Below, one piece after another: positions 34,931 through 43,582 of a stretch of DNA of 53,538 bases; positions within the stretch are counted from its first letter, which is position 1, and each line of letters begins with the position of its first letter. Source of the stretch: Pseudomonadota bacterium (lineage in GTDB: Bacteria; Myxococcota_A; Bradymonadia; Bradymonadales; GCA-2716585); assembly GCA_005804885.1 (NCBI GenBank), contig SYOX01000239.1, forward strand, positions 1-53,538, written 5' to 3'. The notes under the pieces are model-generated. The model saw nothing but the letters and a program-made list of their open reading frames with translations. It was not told the origin of the DNA and did not search any database. The translations under genes were made by a program, and so were the position numbers.

Positions 34931-36688
34931 ATGATCTCGCCGCTCCACCTGACCCCCAGCGTCTCAAGGGAGGGCCTCCTGAACCAGATCGTCCACCTCG
35001 ATCGGCAAGTCTTCGACCTTCAGTCGCTGCTCAAGGCTGGCGAGGCGCTCTTCAACGAGTTGGACGTGGAGAGCCTTTGCCGGCTCATCATCGCGATGGT
35101 CCACGAGCGGGCTGGCCTGGAGCAGATCGCCGTCGTCCTGCACGATCGGGAGGCGGCGCTCATGCGGGTCTTCGACCAGCGCGGCCTGCCCGAGTCTACC
35201 CGAGGGCTGACCTTCCCGGTGGTCGACGGGATCCTCTGGCGCCTGCTGCGGGCTGGCGAGCCCTTCACCGTGGTCGACTCGCGCGGCGAGCCGCGCTTCC
35301 CGGACATCTTCCACCGCTACGGCCTCGAAGCCCTCGGCGGCGTGCTCTGGGTGCCCCTGGTGGTCGCAGGCAGGGTGGTGGGGCTCATCTCGCTCGGCGG
35401 CGAGCGCCTCAAGTCCTGCCCGCTGTCGGAGGACTTCGCCTTCCTTGGGATGCTGGCCTCGCTGGCTTCAGGGGCGCTGTCGACCTCGGTGCTCTACCAG
35501 TCGGTGGCGGTGGCCCGCAAGGAGCTTGACCGCTCGCTGCACAACCTGTCGATGCTCTTCGACATCACCCGCGCGCTCGGGGCGATCTCGGACCTGACCC
35601 AGCTGCTCAGGCTCATCCTGGAGCGCGCCATCATGGCCGTCGACGCCGAGAAGGGCTCGCTGATGCTGATGGACGAGGCCACCGAGGAGCTGATGATCCG
35701 TGTCGTCTTCGGCCTGCCTGACAAGGAGGTCGAGCGCAAGATCAACGACGGCGAGATCACCTGCAAGCGCTTCAAGAAGGGCGAGGGCGTCGCGGGCAAG
35801 GTCTTTGAAACGGGCGAGACGATAAGGGTCCACAACGTCAACCGCGACGGCGACTTCGTCAAGAACGACAGCTCGCACGTCCAGTCCATCCTCTGCGTCC
35901 CGCTGGCCGTCGACGACGAGGTCATCGGCGTCATCAACATCACCAACAAGCGCGCTGGGATCGCCTTCAACAAGGAGGACGTCGCCATCCTGGAGGCGCT
36001 GGCCAACCAGGCCGCCGTCGCCATCGCCCGCACCCGCCTCTACGAGGCCGCCATCAGCGACAGCCTCACCGGCCTCTTCATCCGCCGCTTCGTCCTGCAC
36101 CGCCTCCAGGAGGAGGCCCGTCGCACGCGCCGCTACGACACCCCCATGAGCGTGATCATGTGCGACATCGACCACTTCACGAGCGTCAACGACACCTACG
36201 GCCACCCCGCCGGCGACGCCGTCATCATCGCCGTCGCCCGCGCCATCCAGCAGAGCGTCCGCGAGGGCGTCGACATCGTCGGCCGCTACGGCGGCGAGGA
36301 GTTCGTCGTCGTCCTGCCCCAGACCGACCTCCAGGGCGCCTCGCGCGCCGCAGAGCGCATCAGGTGCTCCATCGAGGCCCTGAAAATCGACATCGACGAC
36401 AAAACTACCCTCAAGGTCACCCTCAGCTCAGGCTGCGCCCAGTTCAACGGCTCCTGCGACGACGACACCCCCGACGCCTGCCTCAAGCGCGCCGACGAGG
36501 CCCTCTACGACTCCAAGAAAGCCGGCCGCAACCGCGTCACCCCCACCCCCGCCCCCCCCACCCTCGCCCATCCTGCCGCCGCGATCGCCGATCTCGTCGC
36601 CGCAGCGGAGGCCCCCACCACCGCCACCGCCTTCCCTGCCCCCGCAGCGGAGGCCTCCACCGCCGACCTCGCCACCGCCGGATTCTGA
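34931..36688 (+). CDS. Diguanylate cyclase with two GAF domains
   Basis: A 585-residue cytoplasmic signalling protein. A short coiled N-terminus is followed by GAF1 (about 25-185, with FHRYGLEALGGVLWVPLVVA) and GAF2 (about 210-375, with HVQSILCVPLAVDDEVIGVI). A GGDEF domain occupies about 385-545. It is active-type: the signature is GGEEF (about 454-458), and DSLTGLFIRRF, CDIDHFTSVNDTYGH and ADEALYDSKKAGRN are all present. The RxxD inhibitory site is not present at its usual position (it reads REGVD). The C-terminal tail is Ala/Pro/Thr-rich. The ATG follows GGAGGAACCC. It is divergent from the caspase gene, separated by about 160 bases. Confidence 0.93.
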   Translation: MISPLHLTPSVSREGLLNQIVHLDRQVFDLQSLLKAGEALFNELDVESLCRLIIAMVHERAGLEQIAVVLHDREAALMRVFDQRGLPESTRGLTFPVVDGILWRLLRAGEPFTVVDSRGEPRFPDIFHRYGLEALGGVLWVPLVVAGRVVGLISLGGERLKSCPLSEDFAFLGMLASLASGALSTSVLYQSVAVARKELDRSLHNLSMLFDITRALGAISDLTQLLRLILERAIMAVDAEKGSLMLMDEATEELMIRVVFGLPDKEVERKINDGEITCKRFKKGEGVAGKVFETGETIRVHNVNRDGDFVKNDSSHVQSILCVPLAVDDEVIGVINITNKRAGIAFNKEDVAILEALANQAAVAIARTRLYEAAISDSLTGLFIRRFVLHRLQEEARRTRRYDTPMSVIMCDIDHFTSVNDTYGHPAGDAVIIAVARAIQQSVREGVDIVGRYGGEEFVVVLPQTDLQGASRAAERIRCSIEALKIDIDDKTTLKVTLSSGCAQFNGSCDDDTPDACLKRADEALYDSKKAGRNRVTPTPAPPTLAHPAAAIADLVAAAEAPTTATAFPAPAAEASTADLATAGF

Positions 36689-36752
36689 GCGCACGACCGC
36701 CGGCCTCGCCACCGCCGGGCTCAGAGATCCCGACCGCCGACCTCGCCACCCC
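36659..36752 (+). repeat. Decayed copies of the cyclase gene's last codons
   Basis: The coding end ACCGCCGACCTCGCCACCGC...TGA (to 36688) recurs after the stop at about 36696-36725 and, shortened, at about 36733-36752. The copies have drifted and the second has lost its stop. The rest of the spacer to 36997 is C-rich, shows no gene, and presumably carries the promoter of the next lipoprotein. Confidence 0.75.
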
Positions 36753-36997
36753 ACCCTGCGATCGCGCCTGCCCCGCCGAGCCCCGCTCACCCCGCGTCCC
36801 ACGCCCGGCCCAGCGGCCGCCTTGCACCCCGCCGCCTCCTCGCCCTATCCTCGCCAGGAGCAACCAGCGCCGCCCTCCATACCGTCAACCCGGCAAGGAG
36901 CGACAACCCCGGCGACGCCAGGAGCGCCCGACCTGCCCTCCCCCTGCGACGACGAGGACAGGCGCAGGCTCTCCAACCCGGACACACGGAGCACGCC

Positions 36998-37699
36998 ATG
37001 CGAAGCGCGATCCTGGCCCTCCTCCTGGTTTCATGCACGAGGCCCCCCATGCCCACCCCCGAAGACGAACCCCCCATCGACTCACCCAGCCCCTCGGCGC
37101 AAGACCAGGATCAAACCGCACCGCAAGCACACGCCGCGACTCAAGAAAATGAAGGACAGAGCGACGGCCAGGACCAGCAGGTCGGCCCGATCCAGGTCTT
37201 CGAGGCGCGCGTCGAGATCGATCCCACCCCGGGCGGCAAGAAGTTCCAGGGCGTCTGGCTCGTTCGGGCCGACGGCGCCCGCTGGGTCATCGCCTACCGC
37301 CCCCTGGAGATCTGGCGACCCTTCGAGGGCAAGCAAGTCAAGGTCGAGGGCGCCCTCTACGAGCCCTTCGGACAGTCCATCGGGGCGCCACACTTCCGCG
37401 TCGATCGCATGACGGTCGACCCCGAATCCATGGCCTCCCTCGTCCGCGTCGAGCGCGAGCGCCTCCTGACCGGCCACTTTGAGAACGAGACGATGGAGGA
37501 GGGCACCAAGCTCGCCGGCCAGCACTTCTTGACCTACTCCGCCGAGGGCGTCCGCTATCTCCTGGCCAACGCGCCGCCGGACCCGCCCACGCCCGGCGCC
37601 AAGGTCCGCGTCCGCGCCCGTGAGGTCGAACTCTCCCCCTTCGCTGCCCACCTCATCGGCCCCACCCTCTGGATCCTGGACATCTCACCAGCCCCCTGA
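36998..37699 (+). CDS. Lipoprotein of unknown function
   Basis: A 233-residue protein with a very short lipoprotein signal (MRSAILALLLVSC, Cys13) and a Pro/Glu/Gln-rich linker of about 50 residues. The globular part has alternating strands (FQGVWLVRADGARWVIAYRP, EGKQVKVEGALYEPFGQSI, PGAKVRVRAREVELSPF), suggesting an OB-like beta barrel. No family is recognised. GGAG lies upstream of the ATG. It stands alone between repeat-bearing spacers. Confidence 0.7.
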   Translation: MRSAILALLLVSCTRPPMPTPEDEPPIDSPSPSAQDQDQTAPQAHAATQENEGQSDGQDQQVGPIQVFEARVEIDPTPGGKKFQGVWLVRADGARWVIAYRPLEIWRPFEGKQVKVEGALYEPFGQSIGAPHFRVDRMTVDPESMASLVRVERERLLTGHFENETMEEGTKLAGQHFLTYSAEGVRYLLANAPPDPPTPGAKVRVRAREVELSPFAAHLIGPTLWILDISPAP

Positions 37700-37736
37700 A
37701 CCCGTCAAAGACATCGCCGACGCAACCGACCCCCAA

Positions 37737-37917
37737 CGGGTCGACACCTGGGAGAGTAAAAATCCCAATCCACAGGCCCACTTCGACGCGCTGATCCGCC
37801 CCCGCGATCCGCCCTCTCCCGCCCGCCGGCCTGCGACCGACAGGTCGCAGCCCACCCCGGGCATCCAAGCCCCACCCGACGAGCCCGCCCAACGGGCGGT
37901 GCGAGGAGCGTGGGGCG
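37737..37917 (-). repeat. ~290-bp palindromic repeat, truncated copy 3 (family C)
   Basis: This copy lacks one outer arm. It begins in the core (GGTCGACACCTGGGAGAGTA, GGCCCACTTCGACGCGCTGA) and keeps the other arm, ending GCGAGGAGCGTGGGGCG. It is followed to about 37975 by short units of the type CGTGGAGCGATCGTCGAGC. It lies in the 423-base spacer after the lipoprotein; the rest of that spacer shows no gene. Confidence 0.82.
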
Positions 37918-38122
37918 ATCGTCGAGCGTGGAGCGATCGTCGAGCCTGGGGCGCTCGTGGGGCGTTGGACGTTGGTCGGCGTCGCCACCTTCACCAGGCG
38001 AACCTGTCCCAACACCACCTCCCCTCCCCACGCTTGCGCCCCTCGACCCGCTCTCCTATCCTCGCCGGGTCCAACCACGGAACACGCCCCCCACCGGGCG
38101 CCCAAAGGAGAAGCCAAGTACG

Positions 38123-38728
38123 ATGGTCGCCACAGAATCAACGATGATGCCTCTGGGGACGAAGGCCCCCGACTTCACCCTGCCCGACACCGACGGCTCC
38201 AAGGTCTCGCTGGCCGACTTCGAGGGCTCAAGGGCGCTGGTCGTCATGTTCATCTGCAACCATTGCCCCTTCGTCAAGCACGTCGCCGACCAGCTCGCCC
38301 GGCTCGCCCGCGACTACAGCGGCCAGGGCGTCGGCTTCGTCGCCATCAACAGCAACGACGCCGAGGCCTACCCCGACGACAGCCCCGCGAAGATGGCCCA
38401 GGAGAAGATCGCCCGCGGCTACACCTTCCCCTACCTCTTCGACGCCACCCAGCAGGTCGCCAAGGACTACCGCGCCGCCTGCACACCCGACTTCTACGTC
38501 TTCGACGCCGACCAGCGCCTGGCCTACTGCGGCCGCCTCGACCAGACGCGACCCTTCCGGATCTCCTCGGGCAACTACGACTCCACCCGCACACCCTCCG
38601 ACGGCGCCGACCTCAGAGCCGCCCTCGACGCGCTGCTCAACCACCAACGCCCCTCCCCCACCCAGCACCCCTCGATGGGCTGCAACATCAAGTGGAGACC
38701 CGGCAACGAGCCCGACTACTTCGGCTGA
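38123..38728 (+). CDS. Thioredoxin-fold redoxin (AhpC/TSA-like) family protein
   Basis: A 201-residue protein. The fold begins GTKAPDFTLPDTDGSKVSLA. The redox motif CNHCPFVKH (Cys45, Cys48) is a CxxC variant with the unusual CPFVKH continuation found in one subgroup of thioredoxin-family proteins. SPAKMAQEKIARGYTFPYLF and ACTPDFYVFD (with the family cis-Pro) follow, and the C-terminal GCNIKWRPGNEPDYFG is conserved in that subgroup. No signal peptide is visible, so it is likely cytoplasmic. Its partner is unknown. AAAGGAG lies upstream of the ATG at a long spacing; a nearer in-frame ATG at MMPLG is an alternative. Confidence 0.86.
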   Translation: MVATESTMMPLGTKAPDFTLPDTDGSKVSLADFEGSRALVVMFICNHCPFVKHVADQLARLARDYSGQGVGFVAINSNDAEAYPDDSPAKMAQEKIARGYTFPYLFDATQQVAKDYRAACTPDFYVFDADQRLAYCGRLDQTRPFRISSGNYDSTRTPSDGADLRAALDALLNHQRPSPTQHPSMGCNIKWRPGNEPDYFG

Positions 38729-38803
38729 CCCGCCACGACCCGCCCCTGACCTGCCACGTCGAGATCCACAGCGCCCTCAACGCCCTGCCCATGAGGTGAC
38801 AGA

Positions 38804-40264
38804 TTGCCCGTCAAGACGAAGGCCAAGGCGGAGTTCGGGGACTTTCAGACGCCGCCCGATCTGGCCGACGCGGTGTGCCGCAAGGTGCTCGGCCTCATCG
38901 GCGCGCCAACGACCATCCTGGAGCCGACCTGCGGGGTCGGGAACCTCCTGCGGGCTGCCCGTGAACAGCTTGGCGCGGACGTCGACTTGATCGGGGTCGA
39001 CATCAACCCCGCCCACCTCGACAGCGCGAGGGCGGCGCTGGAGGCGGTCGACGGGGCCGGCGCCCTTCGGCTCTTGCACGAGGACTTCTTCCACCTCGAT
39101 TGGGACGCGCTCCTGGCCGAGGTGCGGGCGCCGCTCCTCGTGCTGGGCAACCCTCCGTGGGTGACGAACTCGGAGGTCGGGTTGCTCGACGGCTCCAACC
39201 TGCCGCCCAAGAACAACGACCTGAATCTTCATAGATTGGAAGCCCTTACAGGTCGCAGCAACTTCGACATCTCGGAGTGGATGGGCTGGCGTCTGCTCCA
39301 GAGCCTCAAGGGGAGGGACGCCACGATCGCGCTGCTGCTCAAGTCGTCGGTGGCTCGAAAGATCCTGGCCCAGGCGTGGCCCGCAGGCCTCCCGATTCGG
39401 GAGGCGGCGATGTTCCGCATCGACGCCAGAGAGCACTTCGGGGTGGCCGTGGATGCCTGCCTCTTCGTGGTCCGAACCGACCGGCCAGGGGAGCGGCGGT
39501 GTCCTGTCTTCGCCGATCTGACCGCGTCGAGGCCAGAGGGGATCCTCGGGGTGGACGAGGATGGTGAGCTCGTGGCTGACGTGGACGGGCGAGCGCGCAC
39601 CAGGGGGTTGCTCGGCGAGGGGCGCGATGAATGGCGATCTGGCGTCAAGCACGACTGCGCGCGGGTGTTGGAGTTGAGGGGCGTGGGATCGCGGCTCCTC
39701 AACGGCTTTGGAGACGCGGTCGACGTCGAGCCTGAGGTCTTGTATCCGCTGATGAAGGGCTCGGATGTCGCGGGGGGGCGGCTGGGCGGGCGCCGTTGGT
39801 TGATCGTGCCGCAGACGAAGGCGGGGCAGGACACCTCGCACTTGCAGCGGAGCGCGCCCAGGACGTGGGCCTACCTGTCGGCGCACGCCGAGGCGCTCGA
39901 TGGCCGAAAGAGCAGCATCTATCGGAAGCAAGCCCGGTTTTCGATCTTCGGGGTCGGGGCGTACACCTTCGCGCCTTGGAAGGTCGCCATCTCGGGCCTC
40001 CACAAGGCCGTGAGGTTCACGGCGGTGGGGCCTGTCGAGGGCAAGCCGGTGGTGTTTGACGACACGGTCTACCTGACGCCATGCGCTTCGGAGCATGAGG
40101 CGAGGCTCAAGGCGAGGCTCCTGAACTCGCCGATGGCCGGGGAGTTCTTTTCGTCCATCGTGTTCTGGGATGCGAAGCGACCCATCACCGCGAAGGTCCT
40201 GCGCCGATTGGACATGACCCGGCTGGCGGAGGCTCTGGGCGAGGGCGCGGCCGCTCAGGCGTGA
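38804..40264 (+). CDS. DNA adenine N6-methyltransferase
   Basis: A 486-residue class I SAM-dependent enzyme. Motif I is ILEPTCGVGNLL (residues 38-49), and the catalytic motif IV is LGNPPWV (residues 114-120), the NPPY/W type of N6-adenine methyltransferases. FGDFQTPPDLA at the N-terminus and NFDISEWMGWRLLQSL are further conserved segments. The C-terminal half probably holds the target-recognition domain. No restriction endonuclease gene is adjacent, so it may be solitary. The start is a TTG at 38804 behind GAGGTGACAGA, which is unusual but matches the conserved N-terminus. The gene looks somewhat less GC-rich at third positions than its neighbours, a possible sign of transfer. Confidence 0.87.
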   Translation: MPVKTKAKAEFGDFQTPPDLADAVCRKVLGLIGAPTTILEPTCGVGNLLRAAREQLGADVDLIGVDINPAHLDSARAALEAVDGAGALRLLHEDFFHLDWDALLAEVRAPLLVLGNPPWVTNSEVGLLDGSNLPPKNNDLNLHRLEALTGRSNFDISEWMGWRLLQSLKGRDATIALLLKSSVARKILAQAWPAGLPIREAAMFRIDAREHFGVAVDACLFVVRTDRPGERRCPVFADLTASRPEGILGVDEDGELVADVDGRARTRGLLGEGRDEWRSGVKHDCARVLELRGVGSRLLNGFGDAVDVEPEVLYPLMKGSDVAGGRLGGRRWLIVPQTKAGQDTSHLQRSAPRTWAYLSAHAEALDGRKSSIYRKQARFSIFGVGAYTFAPWKVAISGLHKAVRFTAVGPVEGKPVVFDDTVYLTPCASEHEARLKARLLNSPMAGEFFSSIVFWDAKRPITAKVLRRLDMTRLAEALGEGAAAQA

Positions 40265-40295
40265 TGCAAGCCGACGTGTCCGTGTCGACACGCTC

Positions 40296-40335
40296 GTGAT
40301 ACAAAATCGAGACGCCATCTTGATTTTTGTATCAC
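40296..40335. promoter_or_regulatory. GTGATACA palindrome upstream of the RHH gene (candidate operator)
   Basis: GTGATACAAAATC (40296-40308) and GATTTTTGTATCAC (40322-40335) are inverted copies around a 13-base loop, with one extra T in the right arm. The 8-mer GTGATACA recurs at 40551, 41202 and 41238. A perfect CGTGTCGACACG palindrome lies just before it at 40281-40292. The site is 102 bases before the RHH gene, where an autoregulatory operator would be expected. It could instead act as a terminator for the methyltransferase gene. Confidence 0.55.
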
Positions 40336-40436
40336 ATCGTGTCACAACCAGAGCGGTCGCAGCGCGCCGCTGGAGCAAACCAGCGACCCGAGGCTGGCGA
40401 GCCTGGAAGGGCCGGGATCGCGACGAGGAGGAGATC

Positions 40437-40991
40437 ATGGGCGGTCAGTACGAGGACGACAAGCGGCGAGCCTGGAAGGATCAGCAGCAAGGGGAGGCGG
40501 AGAGGCCCAGGACCGAGCAGGACAAGCGGGACACGCCGAGGAAGGAGCGTGTGATACATACGCGCATCTCCCTGCCCTTGGAAAAGGCGCTCAAGGACAC
40601 GGCCGAGGATCTGGGCCTGTCGGTCTCGACGCTGGTGCGCAACCTGCTGACCAACACCATCGATCTGGTCGAGGACGCCGTGGTCGACAGCGCGCGCGTG
40701 GCCGACTCGGCCCGAGGCGTCCACGTCGACGCCGAGAGCGCGCGCCGGGCGGGCCGCGCCGCCGCGAACGAGTCCCGACGGGCGGCGGCGCCCGCCGCGC
40801 CTGTCGCCAGCAAGACGCTGGGGTGGCAGACCTTCACGCTGGCGCTCAACGCCATCTGCGCCGACTGCAACGACATCCTGCCCCGGGGCACGGAGGCCGC
40901 CCGCGCCGTCGTCGACCCGCCGACCAGCCAGCCGATCATCTGCCTGGTCTGCATGAAGCGAAAGAGCAAGAGCGCCGACAGGAACCCCTGA
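40437..40991 (+). CDS. Ribbon-helix-helix regulator with C-terminal CxxC zinc-ribbon-like part
   Basis: A 184-residue protein. HTRISLPLEKALKDTAEDLG followed by LSVSTLVRNLLTNTI (about residues 41-75) is an Arc/MetJ-type ribbon-helix-helix pattern: a short strand then two helices. The C-terminal part has two CxxC pairs, CADC and CLVC, separated by about 25 residues, suggesting a zinc ribbon. The middle is Arg/Ala-rich. It is probably a DNA-binding repressor. The ATG at 40437 follows GAGGAGGAG. A lipase gene begins 53 bases downstream on the same strand and is probably co-transcribed. Confidence 0.75.
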   Translation: MGGQYEDDKRRAWKDQQQGEAERPRTEQDKRDTPRKERVIHTRISLPLEKALKDTAEDLGLSVSTLVRNLLTNTIDLVEDAVVDSARVADSARGVHVDAESARRAGRAAANESRRAAAPAAPVASKTLGWQTFTLALNAICADCNDILPRGTEAARAVVDPPTSQPIICLVCMKRKSKSADRNP

Positions 40992-41044
40992 CCCGGCCGC
41001 CACCGCGCGACGACGGAGGCGGCCTCACCGCAGAGGCGACGATC

Positions 41045-42229
41045 ATGAACACCGAAGACGCCCCGCGCAACGATGCGGCCGCCGGAGCCCTGAGCGCCGC
41101 GCCCGACGCGCCAGACCCGCGGCTGGGTGGCCCGAGCGAGGAGCCCTGCGCCCACACACCCCGCGACACGGAGGGCGGCGAGGAGCGCGCGGAAGCGCGC
41201 CGTGATACAAACGACGCCGCGCCCTGTGGCACCCCTCGTGATACAAGCGACGGCGCAGCGCCCTGTGACGACCCCCGTGGCGCAGGCGAGGTCGCTGAGG
41301 GGGACGACCCCCACGTCGGTCGCGGCGATGACGGAGGCCAGGAGCCGCACGGCGCCGCCAACGAGGACACCCGGCGCGACGCGCAAGGCACCGCGGGCGC
41401 ACGCATCGGCCAGGGCCTGTCGATCGTCGGCCGCGCGCTGGGCCGGGCGGCCGTCGGCGCGGGCGCCGCGATCGCCCGCGGCGCCCGCGCCATCGACCCG
41501 GATCTGGTGCGCTTCGCCGCCCAGGCCCCCCTGATGGGCCTGACGCACCTGAGCGCCGCCGCGCCCGCCCCCGAGCGCCTGCCCGACGACGGCCAGCGCC
41601 TCGTCGTCTTCGTCCACGGCCTCGGCGGCCACCGGGGCAACTTCCTGCCCATGCGCTGCTACTTCGAACTGATGGGCCGCCAGCGCTGCGCCTCGGTCGG
41701 CTTCGAAGACACCTCCACCGTCGCCGCCATGGCCGACCAGCTCGTCGCCTTCATCCTCGATCTGATCGACCTCAACGGCCTCTCACCGCCCCACACCGAC
41801 GGCGACCCGCCCCCTCCCGCGCCGCCGGTCGTCGATCTGGTCTGCCACAGCATGGGCGGCGTCGTCGCCCGCGCCGCCCTCGAAGACCCGAGGCTGGCCG
41901 GCCGCGTCGCCCACCTCGTCACGATGGGCACCCCTCACCACGGCACCGAGCTGGCGCGGCTGGCCAGGACAGAAAAGATCGTCGATCTGCGCCCCGGCTC
42001 CGACCTGCTCGGGCGCCTCGCCGCGCAGATCCCCTGGGACTCCGACGCGCTGCCGCCCTTGACCTGCCTCTGGAGCCGCTCGGATCTGGTCATCCTGCCC
42101 CCCGAGGCCGCCCGCGTCGACGGCGCCGACAACATCGAGATCAAGGACGCCACCCACCTCTCCTACCTCCTCCACCCCCGCGTCTGGCAACAGATCCTCA
42201 CCGACCTCGCCCCGACCGCCGCTCCCTGA
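41045..42229 (+). CDS. Lipase/esterase (alpha/beta hydrolase, lipase family)
   Basis: A 394-residue protein. The first ~115 residues are low complexity, rich in Asp, Gly, Pro and Arg. Then LVVFVHGLGGHRGNF (about 187-200) is the oxyanion HG motif and VCHSMGGVVARAALE carries nucleophile Ser269. TMGTPHHGTELARL is the segment common to triacylglycerol-lipase-type enzymes, and the catalytic His is probably in DATHLSYLLH. Two GTGATACA copies lie in the low-complexity coding part. There is no signal peptide. The pairing with an RHH regulator suggests an intracellular role, but that is inference. The ATG follows AGAGGCGACGATC. Confidence 0.85.
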   Translation: MNTEDAPRNDAAAGALSAAPDAPDPRLGGPSEEPCAHTPRDTEGGEERAEARRDTNDAAPCGTPRDTSDGAAPCDDPRGAGEVAEGDDPHVGRGDDGGQEPHGAANEDTRRDAQGTAGARIGQGLSIVGRALGRAAVGAGAAIARGARAIDPDLVRFAAQAPLMGLTHLSAAAPAPERLPDDGQRLVVFVHGLGGHRGNFLPMRCYFELMGRQRCASVGFEDTSTVAAMADQLVAFILDLIDLNGLSPPHTDGDPPPPAPPVVDLVCHSMGGVVARAALEDPRLAGRVAHLVTMGTPHHGTELARLARTEKIVDLRPGSDLLGRLAAQIPWDSDALPPLTCLWSRSDLVILPPEAARVDGADNIEIKDATHLSYLLHPRVWQQILTDLAPTAAP

Positions 42230-42445
42230 CCCACCTCACCCCCGAAGCGCTCCCACCCAGGCTCCCCCGGTTGGCCCAGGGAAGTCTCCAGGCCCCTTGG
42301 ACACGCGCCGCCCCCCATGCCCCGCGCTCGACGATCTCCCGAGCGAACCTGCCCAGGCTCTCCCCGCCGCGAGCGCCCCCCTGGACAAAGGATGGCCCCT
42401 TGCGCGAGCATGGACAAGCAGGACACGCCGACCAGGAGGGACCCC

Positions 42446-43555
42446 ATGAGCGCGATCAACCGCAGAGAGTTCGTCAAGAAGGCCGCGCTCGGCGCCGCCG
42501 CCGCCACCGCAGCGGCCTGCGGCTCGCCCCAGCCCGGCCCGGGCGGCCCCGCAGCCAGCAGCGGCAAGAAGTTCGAGTGGAGCATGGTGACGACCTGGCC
42601 GCCCCACTTCCCGGTCATCGGCGAGTCGGCCGACAAGATCGCCACCTGGGTCGAGGAGATGTCGGCCGGCCGCCTCAAGATCAAGGTCTACGGCGGCGGC
42701 GAGCTCGTCCCGCCCCTTGAGGCCTTCGACAACGTCCGCCAGGGCAACGTGGAGATGGGCCACGGCACCGCCTACTACTGGGCCGGCAAGGTCGCCGCCG
42801 CCCAGTTCTTCGCCGCCGTCCCCTTCGGCATGAACGCCCAGCAGATGAACGCCTGGCTCTACGGCGCCGGCGGCCTGGCCCTCTGGGAGGAGGTCTACGG
42901 CGCCTTCGGCCTCGTCCCCATGCCGGTGGGCAACTCCGGCGTCCAGATGGGCGGCTGGTTCAACAAGAAGATCGAGACGATGGAGGACCTCAAGGGCCTC
43001 AAGATGCGCATCCCCGGCCTCGGCGGCAAAGTCATCGCCAAGGCCGGCGGCGCCGCGATCCTGTCACCAGGCTCGGAGATCTACACCAACCTCGAGCGCG
43101 GCGTCATCGACGCCACCGAGTGGGTCGGCCCCTACCACGACTTCCTGATGGGCTTCCACAAGATCGCCAAATACTACTACGACCCGGGCTGGCACGAGCC
43201 CGGCACCGTCATCGAGATGTTCATCAACAAGAAGGCCTGGGACAGCCTCGACGTCGACCTGCAGCACATCGTCCGCGCCGCCGCCTTCCGGTCAAACATC
43301 TGGATGCTCAGTGAATTCGAGGCCAAGAACAACGAATATCTTCAAAAACTCATCAAGGAGCACAACGTCAAGGTCGAGCGCTTCCCCGACGAGGTGCTCG
43401 CCGGCCTGCGCAAGCACACCGACGAGGTCCTGGCCGAGATCGTCGCCGAAGATCCCCTCTCGAAGAAGGTCTACGAGCACTTCAACGCCTTCCGCCAGAA
43501 GGTCGGCCAGTGGGCCGACACCTCCGAGAAGGCCTACTACCAGCTCATCGGTTGA
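42446..43555 (+). CDS. TRAP transporter solute-binding protein (DctP family)
   Basis: A 369-residue exported protein. The N-terminus has a twin-arginine motif (NRREFVKKAALG) and then a lipobox-like ATAAAC, so it is probably a Tat-exported lipoprotein. The mature part matches TRAP receptors: SMVTTWPPHFPVIGESADKI, then VYGGGELVPPLEAFDNVRQG, YYWAGKVAAAQFF, the Arg-containing LKGLKMRIPGLGG that contacts carboxylates, and VIDATEWVGPYHDF. It resembles the receptors annotated for mannitol/chloroaromatic or keto acids. The ligand is probably an organic acid. It converges on the permease genes, 27 bases apart at the 3' ends. The ATG follows AGGAGGG. Confidence 0.92.
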   Translation: MSAINRREFVKKAALGAAAATAAACGSPQPGPGGPAASSGKKFEWSMVTTWPPHFPVIGESADKIATWVEEMSAGRLKIKVYGGGELVPPLEAFDNVRQGNVEMGHGTAYYWAGKVAAAQFFAAVPFGMNAQQMNAWLYGAGGLALWEEVYGAFGLVPMPVGNSGVQMGGWFNKKIETMEDLKGLKMRIPGLGGKVIAKAGGAAILSPGSEIYTNLERGVIDATEWVGPYHDFLMGFHKIAKYYYDPGWHEPGTVIEMFINKKAWDSLDVDLQHIVRAAAFRSNIWMLSEFEAKNNEYLQKLIKEHNVKVERFPDEVLAGLRKHTDEVLAEIVAEDPLSKKVYEHFNAFRQKVGQWADTSEKAYYQLIG

Positions 43556-43582
43556 CCTGACTCTTCGATACGATGGCCTCCC

